From the NCBI RefSeq assembly GCF_000512585.2, contig NC_089246.1, positions 620,001 through 684,000 on the forward strand: a stretch of DNA of 64,000 nucleotides, given 5' to 3'. Within the stretch, counting starts at the first letter, position 1. Each line of letters starts with the position of its first letter. The stretch comes from Kwoniella bestiolae CBS 10118. Lineage: Eukaryota > Basidiomycota > Tremellomycetes > Tremellales > Cryptococcaceae. The translations under genes and the position numbers were made by a program. This document shows positions 57,001 to 64,000 of the stretch, in pieces. The notes beneath the pieces were generated by a model. The model worked only from the letters and a program-made list of their open reading frames with translations, was not told where the DNA came from and ran no database searches.

Positions 57001-57239
57001 GAAATACCAAGAAGGATTGGCGATCTTACATGAACAGTCTATCCACCACTGGTTCTGGAGGGGGTATCATCCCAGCTAGGACGCCTAGTCCTCAACCCCC
57101 ACCGAAAGATCCGGCATTGATACAACAACAACAGCAGTGGTATACCCCTCCGCCTAGTTTGCCGAACTCCATCGTACCGCCCGAAGGATGGAGGAGTACG
57201 TTGCCGGCGCAGAAGGACGGACATGCTTGGCGGGGGTAG
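54021..57239 (+). CDS. C2-domain cytokinesis protein, Inn1/Fic1 homologue, with long Pro/Gln-rich tail
   Basis: N-terminal C2 domain: ELGTLVVVVGKAKNLVNKSRFGKQDPFCTVAIGEDKQRTKPIKRGGQHPEWDEEL, then ECVVNIDDVLKKGEVDEWYDFLYKDKYSGEVYLELTFFSN. The KNL.NK...GKQDP(Y/F)C.V.IGE...RTK...RGGQ.P.WDE pattern matches S. pombe Fic1 / S. cerevisiae Inn1, which act at the contractile ring and primary septum. The tail of about 750 residues is Pro/Gln/Ser/Tyr-rich with numerous PxxP-type SH3-binding sites, and ends PAQKDGHAWRG. At least six exons; an intron at 55104-55157 is 54 bases, in frame and stop-free, so its retention would add 18 residues. Tail length is greater than in the yeasts. Role in cytokinesis inferred from family. 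Confidence 0.85.
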
Positions 57240-57858
57240 TGAGGTGTGGGAATCGTACTTGATCTGTGAGGCGTGGGAGGATTGGGGATATGCGATAGTG
57301 GAGTGGGAAAGGTATGGAAGGTATTGTACATCTGGAAGAGAAGAGGGAAGAAGAAACGAAACTGGTGATATCTCCTGTAGAAGAAGGAAGGATGTCTTGC
57401 ATGATGCAATATGCAGTGTAACTTTTAATAGAATAAATGAATTATGTATGTACGAACCTAATGCATATGGACGTAGCAATGTATTCGCATTGCAAGTCAG
57501 GAGATGTTGAACACCGTGCTAAGTCCAGGATCTCAATCTGACTGAACCTATACGAGAAATCCCGAATTATCGTTTGCCGATCTATACTCGTACGTCTCTC
57601 CTTCTCCCGCTGTATTGATACCTGCATCACCATGCCATGCTGTATCGTACCGTACTATTCAATATGCATGTTTCCCACTACATATACAAATCATCAACCC
57701 AACAGAAAATTAATCCATTCCCACAGGAAAGGGTACGTCCAGGTATGTACTAACCTACAGGGTCACATCTTCGCGAGGACGACAAGAGTGGGATGATAAT
57801 ATCTAAAACCGAATCAAACGAGTACATCACTTGATCACTATGGTCCGATCCGATACGA
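57240..57858. other. Convergent 3' flanks
   Basis: About 620 bases between the convergent Inn1-like and AP-2 alpha genes. Frames on both strands (57223-57510, 57442-57633) lack features. Nothing else seen. Confidence 0.4.
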
Positions 57859-60800
57859 TCACAGACTACTAGCAACATCAATGTTCAGAGGTTTACTCGT
57901 CAATCTCAATATCTCCGCCGATACTTCCTCGTTGGTCGATCGGATAGTCAGTCGACAGAGCTTGGCTTCCTTGTTGGGCTCCAGTCTACCTAGTATACCG
58001 CTGTGTACCGAGAGAATACATCAGCCCAAGCCCTTTTCAGGGGTATCATCCGAGCGAGATGGGTATGAAGGATCCACTCACACTTTGCCAGCTTCTGACA
58101 TGTGTAACACACCGGCGAAGACGATCTATGGTATTCCGTGAATCAGGTCAGCCGACTGATCCAATCTTATGAGTTGACGTATAATCCAATTCCCACTCAC
58201 ATTCTCAGGTTTGGGATCAATCCCACTCAACACCGACAGCCTATTACCAGATACTATCCTATTATTCCTTGATATATCTACATCGTTCGTCGAAGTAAGT
58301 CTGATAGGGAAGATCTGCTGAGCTTCTCTCGGAGCGCCTGGTTGTGAGTAACATTATTAGCCACGTTAAATTGACTGTATGTTCTCGAGGCTATCACGTA
58401 CCTCCAATAATCTTCCATCTCTCAAAGAAAGGTCCAGCCTCCAGATTAACACCCTCCACGAATCTACTAAGCACAATGGGCAACTTTAATACCAGTATCT
58501 TCGGTTCCCTTCCACCGTCCTCAGAGGAACTATCAACCTGATAGCTTAATCTAATTAATGGTAATTGGCCTAAACCATTCCCATGCTGAGCGATCCCAAA
58601 GGGCGATTTACATTCGATATGAAGCATCTCCTGTATCTGTGCACCACCCACTATCTCAGATATCGGCGAGTCATGGAATTTCACACCGAGGCAGTTGGAT
58701 ATGGGATTATCAATTGCCAAGTTGAAGTTTCTCAGTGGGTATTCAGCTTTGTTCCCGAAGAATAGGGCTAGACGTCCTAGGTGGCCGTGGTATTCTGCTT
58801 TTATACCGATTTGAATTTGGGCGTCTTCGTATAGAATCCCTTCGTTGGAGTAGGTGAGTCGTTCGAACCACTATCAAAATGATCATACTCAATCAGCTGA
58901 TATCCGGGCTCAATGTCAAGATTGGATTTTGCGGGAGAGGCTGGACTAACCTTCTCGATGTGATCGCCCACAGTCAACGTAGCCAACAGAGCAGGATTGA
59001 CCCCACCCAGCGTAGCGGTATTTGACAAATTCCCATTAGCCTGTACCGGCGCCGTCACCTGAGCTTGCACCGGAGCGGGAGCATCATACAACCCAGCCAA
59101 ATCCGCAGCAGCACCCGTCGGAGCACTCATCAAGAGGGGTTCATCCTGAATCGTACCACCGCCTGAACCTCCATTGGTCAAGTCCAATTCAGCTAACGAA
59201 GCCATAATATCATCTGCAGGTCCATGCGACGTCGTGCCCATCATAGTATCCGCACCGACACTCATCGATCGTTGGGTCTGGACCTGAGTCTGAGGCTGGG
59301 ATGGTTGGACATGCGATAAAGGTTGTTGAGTCTGTTGAGGTAAATCTGATACTATCGTGTTAGAGTCGGCAGTACCTTTCCTGAAATTCTTGAACCTCTC
59401 TGCCTCTCTACCTTTGTTATCCTCCTTATGACCTATGATCCATGTCCTCTTATCCTGCGCTTGTTCCCCCCTCTTATGCAGCCTGTTTACCAACGCTGAT
59501 TCCCTCTCGGGGAAAACGGGCATTTCGTCGCATATTGTCGATAACAGATCGTCATCCTCTGCTCTCTGCGCCAAGGCAAGATATTCACAAGCTCGTTGTT
59601 GGAGTTCTGCGTCTAGGACGTGGGTGTATCGCTCGAATATGTTGATTAGGTGATCTTTGATCTCGGGGAAGAGATTTACCCACTGAGCGGTAGATCATCA
59701 GCACCATGAATTTTCCGGCAGAAGATGGTGTTGTAAACTCACTTTGATATAGGTGGTAAGGAGTAAAGCACGAGTAGGAGCGGTACACAAGTTGACTTTA
59801 GAATGTAATGCCTGGAACTGCTCTATTGGACTACAACCAGGTTCGTTGGCTATCAAGTGTCCAAATTCTCCCAGAATATACCCTAACACATGATTGAATG
59901 TCAGCTCAGTCTGATGAATCGTCTACACTCCTCGCAGCTGCTCACCTCCCACCCTGATCATATTCTCATGACATGCTGTAGCCTGTAAATGCTGATAAAC
60001 AGCCTGAGCAGCATAACTCTGCAGATCCTCGTTATTGGTGACGAGCTGTACCACTCTATACCATACTTCTGCGCCCACGTGATCTCCAGCAGCAGCGATG
60101 AGTTGAAGTATCGTGTCGACGTACCACTCGTACTGTCACGTATACCTTGCATCAGCTTATCGTTCACCGTCCCCAGAGCAGAGAAAGGGAAGTGGCAAGC
60201 TCACCTCAGTCGCAAATCGTTCCGTCAAAATAGCAATCTTCAATACCATCTCCTCCCTCAAATTGTAATCTGCAACTTGCAAATACCTGACCAACTCTCC
60301 AACGATGATTTTCGAGTTTGAAGTGTCGCACATGGAGTACAGGAGATCCAGCGCACGCCTTCTGACGGAGATATCCCGATCTTTTAAGCTTTGTATGATG
60401 ATATTCTGATGTTTCTTCACGGAATCCAGTGAGCTTGATGTAGCTGCCAGATGAGCCATGGCGTCTAGACCTAGATATCTGACGTTGGTCTCTTTCGCCA
60501 TAATGAATCTACCTAAAAGTATACCGGCGTTGTGACATACTTTGGATTCTGGGTCGATGTGGATAGCGAGGTTGATAGCTTCGAAGAGGACTGCGTTTTG
60601 AGCGTTGTTGTGTTGGACATTCTATAGCGAGTCATGTTAGCTTGACCTACCTATGAAAGAGGGACTCGGAGCTCACCCTGGGTGTTTCTTGTGAAGTGTC
60701 AATGATCGCTTGGATTATACCGTTTACCATATCGATGACTTCTTGATTATCTGTGTAGAGGTTGAATCAGCTGTTATCCCTTGTGAGAGTCGTGTTCTTG

Positions 60801-62014
60801 TCAGCTATCGCTCACCTGGTGGAGGGTAATACTGCAACAACCTCAGAAGTTTGATCTGCAACCAAGGGTTCGAGACCTTATAATAAACATATTCTGCTGG
60901 AGTGTCTTGATCGAACACGATCTATATCCGCAGCGAAGTCAGCTACTCGCATCCTCCCGTCAATATCGGGTCTTCAATGGTGAAGTAGTCTTCAAAGTGT
61001 AACTCACCTTATCCAACCTATTCACAGCCTTCTGATAACATCCACTAAACGCTTCCAAATGGTCTTGAGCCATAGCAGTCACCAGCGTCGTGATTGTCAT
61101 CACCACACTATGATCGTAATCATCCATCATGTAAATTATCCTTTCTGCCCATTCGTTTGCGGGTAACACACTTGGGTGTTTTCGATATAACCTCAGAAGT
61201 GTTAAGGCTGCTTTCTTCTTCACAAATGTGGTAGATGTCCTATCTACCAGTATTAGCTTACGATCTGCACATCATATTCTATAATGAAGACGAGAAAATG
61301 TGAGATATACTCACTGGCTGATCATTGATCTGTAGACATTCTCACCCAACGCTTCGGCCATTTCTTGTCCTCCCAAAGTTGCAATTGCATGTAAGGCCAG
61401 ACAGTTGTTTATCTCATTATGGTCGTCCAGGTCTTTTCGGAACGAGTTGATGACCAGCCGTACCATGTCGGAGTTCTCGTGCATTAAAAGGGTACATGCG
61501 AGGTACCCCTGAGGTACGATATAGTTATATCAGCATGAGGAATTCCATAGCGTTTCTATTGCAATTCAATACCAGTGAAGAAGTACCGTATAGCCCTTTT
61601 CCCCTCGCATTTTAATCACCTGCATCCCGCACGAAGAAAACACTCACAATCTGTTTCTCCGAGTACTTCCCACTACTTATCAAATTAACAGCTTCCATAT
61701 GCCCCACATCCACCTTGTACCCCAATATATAAGTGAATACGACTTTCGCCAGGTACTTCTTCTTCTGATATCCATCCAGATTCCCGTCCTTGAACTTCTG
61801 CCTTATATGCGCCATCTCTCGATTTATACGTTTCTCTTCGAGCTCCCTGACCCGACAGGCTCGGAGGTCGGAGATGTACTATACAACGGAAATGACATTA
61901 GCTCGGATTACGATGTTGATCATTCTGATCATGGTTATAGAGAGCTAGAGCTATGGGTGTACTAGGAAGGAAGACTGTACTCACCTGGGTCAAACCCCTC
62001 ATTGAGGTTGCCAT
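57859..62014 (-). CDS. APL3: AP-2 adaptor complex alpha subunit (alpha-adaptin)
   Basis: Large subunit of the clathrin adaptor for endocytosis at the plasma membrane. The N-terminus MATSMRGLTQYISDLRACRVRELEEKRINREMAHIRQKF carries the family's basic phosphoinositide-binding stretch. The trunk has DGYQKKKYLAKVVFTYILGYKVDVGHMEAVNL, ALHAIATLGGQEMAEAL, KKKAALTLLRLYRKHP, VSNPWLQIKLLRLLQYYPPP, NNAQNAVLFEAINL, KETNVRYLGLDAMAHLA, VRRRALDLLYSMCD, GYILGEFGHLI and EMPVFPERES. A linker follows, with an LPQQTQQ... stretch, then the appendage domain (GIKAEYHGHLGRLALFFGNKAEYPLRNFNLAI ... ERWKIIGG ... NIDVASSL). TGA at 57859-57861. About a dozen exons, many flanked by short introns. Full family length, with all conserved blocks present. 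Confidence 0.95.
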
Positions 62015-62577
62015 GATGACGAGGTTGTTCTTTTAGGAGGACTGTCTATGAACGTGAAAGCGAGAGACGTGTGGGCGTTGCGTTGATTTTTGAATGCAAG
62101 AGGGCTGCTGGTGCAGGTCACGAGGGTTTTCCTATCTATCTTCTAGAGGTGGTGTACTCTATGTGTATCTGTCAGAGATGTTTACAGGAATGAGCAGAGA
62201 GACAGGGGACAACAATAAGCAGCCAGCGAGCGACCTACATACAAGTGACGCGCTTGGATCCGCTAGTTGAAGTGATGGTTACGTCAGCACATCAGTAGTA
62301 GCTCTGCTTATCAGTACAGGATGATCCAATAATGCCAGCGTGTGATAAAATGCACATCCGGATCCGATGCGATACGATATGGGTGAATATATATGTATGT
62401 CATCGATGAAAGAGAATAAAGTGCAATCTATGATCTATTTATCGTAGATAACATCAGCACATACACCATAACATTTCAATCAGAACTACTACTCTACAGT
62501 ATCATAACCACCCATCTCCGACCTCACCTCACCCCCCCCCTCTCTCAATTGTTATCAAGAGATCAGCTACAACCACA
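62015..62577. promoter_or_regulatory. Divergent promoter (AP-2 alpha / Hel2)
   Basis: 560 bases between outward-facing starts. A TATA-like GAATATATATGTATG lies near 62385 and a CACCCCCCCCCTCTCTC pyrimidine tract at about 62530, 45 bases before the Hel2 start. No gene seen. Confidence 0.4.
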
Positions 62578-64000
62578 ATGTCTCGTAGAGGATTCGACAC
62601 TTCCCTCTCATCAAACCAAAAGACCAAACCAAATCGCAAAAACTCAGCGACCATCCCTACACCAGATCCAGAACATGCAATCTCCCACGTACCCACTCAC
62701 ACATCCTCCGAAAGAGCTGCGCTAGATCTGAAGAAGAACGGTCAGAATGTGAAATCAAACGAAGAGGGGGCCAGTCCAGCAGAGGTGGATGATGATGTTT
62801 GTTTTATCTGTGCTGAGCCTATCACTTTTTGGAGTGTTGGTGTATGTGGGCATAGGACTTGCCAGTGGGTCGTCTCTCGTGATCCATCAGAATGAGATCA
62901 AACCAAGTATGATTACTGATTTGTCTTTGTTGGGACAGCGTTTGTGCAGTTCGTCTGAGAACGTTCTACAAGTAAGTCCATAATCAGCCATTGACACCAG
63001 ATGTAAGACAACACAGTTGATCTGTTTTGTGATGATGGTGGTACCAGAAAAACCGACTGTACATTCTGTAAAACCCCCTTACCTTCCCTCCTATTCTCAC
63101 GATCACCTTCCGCCCCCTTCCCCACAGAACATCACATAACACCCTCACCGCCCAGCCAAATCGCAGAAGCTCAAGCCAAGATCGAAAGTCTACCAAAAGG
63201 TGCGAAATGGGATGCAGGGATAACTCACCCGGGTACATTGGATATCGGTGCTTTTCCCTATGGCGATGATATACTGGGAGTGGTGTTTGAGGATGAAGAT
63301 ATGGTGCGTACCAATCTACGTAGCTGCAAAGCTCTCTTTCCACGTTTGATGAACTATATGTGAAGGGTGTAAGCTGATGTGAGATTATGTGAACCAACAG
63401 ATGGATGCCACTCTCCTCTTGCTCCGATTCAATTGCCCCTACACCGACTGCCCGTACCAAGGAACCAACTGGCAATCCCTTGAGAAGCACACTCTGGCCA
63501 CACACGGCCTCATGATTTGCAGTCTCTGTCGATCAACATTATCGAGATTCGCACATGAACAGGGATTATATCCACCTCATCTGATTGGGTTACACGATCC
63601 GTCAAAGTTGAAGAGAGGCCAGAGACCACCAAGACCTAGGGGTAATGAGGTGGAGATGGTTAAAGGTTGGGATGCTCCTCATCCTATGTGCGAGGTGGGT
63701 TTGATCGCTCTTCGACTCCGTAGCTCGTAGCCGGTGAGAAGGGAAGCAGAGCTGATGGGCGCATCTTAGTTCTGCCACCTCGGATTCTTCGGTCCAGACG
63801 AGCTGTTCAAACATATGAGGGCGGACCATGAAGAATGCTTTGTATGTAAAGATCTAGGTGATAGGGATGTTTAGTGAGTTGACCAATTTGGATGAGGATT
63901 ATCACTAGTCGACGCAACTCATCTGATCAATCGGACTTGATAGCTTCCAGAACTACGATGCCTTGGCCAAGCACTTCAAGTGAGTTTGAGAGTTTATATT
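62578..64000 (+). CDS. HEL2: Hel2/ZNF598 E3 ubiquitin ligase (partial, C-terminus beyond window)
   Basis: Ribosome-collision sensor that ubiquitinates 40S proteins in ribosome-associated quality control. The N-terminus is disordered and basic. A RING domain follows: VCFICAEPITFWSVGVCGHRTC | HVCAVRLRTFYKKTDCTFCK, with all eight ligands across three exons. Then the ZNF598-specific block TPLPSLLFSRSPS and HITPSPPSQIAEAQAKIESL, GAFPYGDDILGVVFEDEDM. C2H2 zinc fingers follow: LLLLRFNCPYTDCPYQGTNWQSLEKHTLATHG, ICSLCRSTLSRFAHEQ, CEFCHLGFFGPDELFKHMRADHEECFVCK, and FQNYDALAKHFK at the window edge. At least five introns. The two central exons join in frame by GTGGGTCG and GTAAGTCC donors. The start at 62578 is the first ATG after a pyrimidine-rich leader. 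Confidence 0.9.

Overview
This window is nuclear DNA of a basidiomycete yeast. Genes are dense on both strands and most coding regions are cut by many short introns (about 50-75 bases) with GTAAGT/GTGAGT-like donors and CTGAC/CTAAC-like branch sites. The protein set includes an AP-2 alpha adaptin, a Mis12-complex subunit, a TORC2 subunit, DNAJC9, RBM42 and Inn1/Fic1. Gene density, intron style, moderate GC and neighbours such as a Tsa1 peroxiredoxin close to a seven-TM protein point to Tremellales (Kwoniella/Cryptococcus-like). That placement is an inference, since no similarity search was possible. I see no transposon, CRISPR array, rRNA or convincing tRNA.

Layout. 1-3.2 kb: two tandem secreted cysteine-rich paralogues, the first cut by the window edge. 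4.7-6.2 kb: cleavage factor Im 25 kDa subunit (mRNA 3'-end processing). 6.6-8.2 kb: a RING-like protein with SUMO-interaction-like motifs. 8.8-11.9 kb: a DHA1-type MFS transporter with a long disordered N-terminus. 13.1-20.7 kb, plus strand: a Wwm1-like WW protein, an HbrB/Bit61 TORC2 subunit and a protein I do not recognise. 21.1-24.4 kb: a small membrane protein, secretory cyclophilin B and DNAJC9, the last two divergent from one 345-base spacer. 24.7-27.2 kb: a seven-TM protein with a long charged tail (Rra1-like candidate). 27.6-33.9 kb: RBM42, the kinetochore protein Mis13/Dsn1, and Get1. 34.3-35.7 kb: 2-Cys peroxiredoxin Tsa1, apparently with two possible C-termini. 36.4-37.7 kb: a probable mitochondrial protein with a bacterial RnpA-like (RNase P protein) domain. 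38.1-43.1 kb: a large PH/coiled-coil protein. 43.8-49.4 kb: two tandem carboxypeptidase S (M20) paralogues. 49.6-53.1 kb: two tandem F-box paralogues. 54.0-57.2 kb: Inn1/Fic1-like C2 protein. 57.9-62.0 kb: AP-2 alpha. 62.6 kb to the end: Hel2/ZNF598 ubiquitin ligase, incomplete.

Most of the window is single-copy housekeeping genes that do not form one pathway. Three tandem pairs (secreted cysteine-rich, CPS, F-box) are the accessory, lineage-variable part. The points most worth a second look are the RnpA-like protein, the Tsa1 splice choice in which a stop codon sits inside the donor site, two microexons (9 and 13 nt), and the two multi-gene families whose C-terminal modules I cannot name. 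All exon boundaries were read by eye from splice consensus and reading frame, without transcript data.
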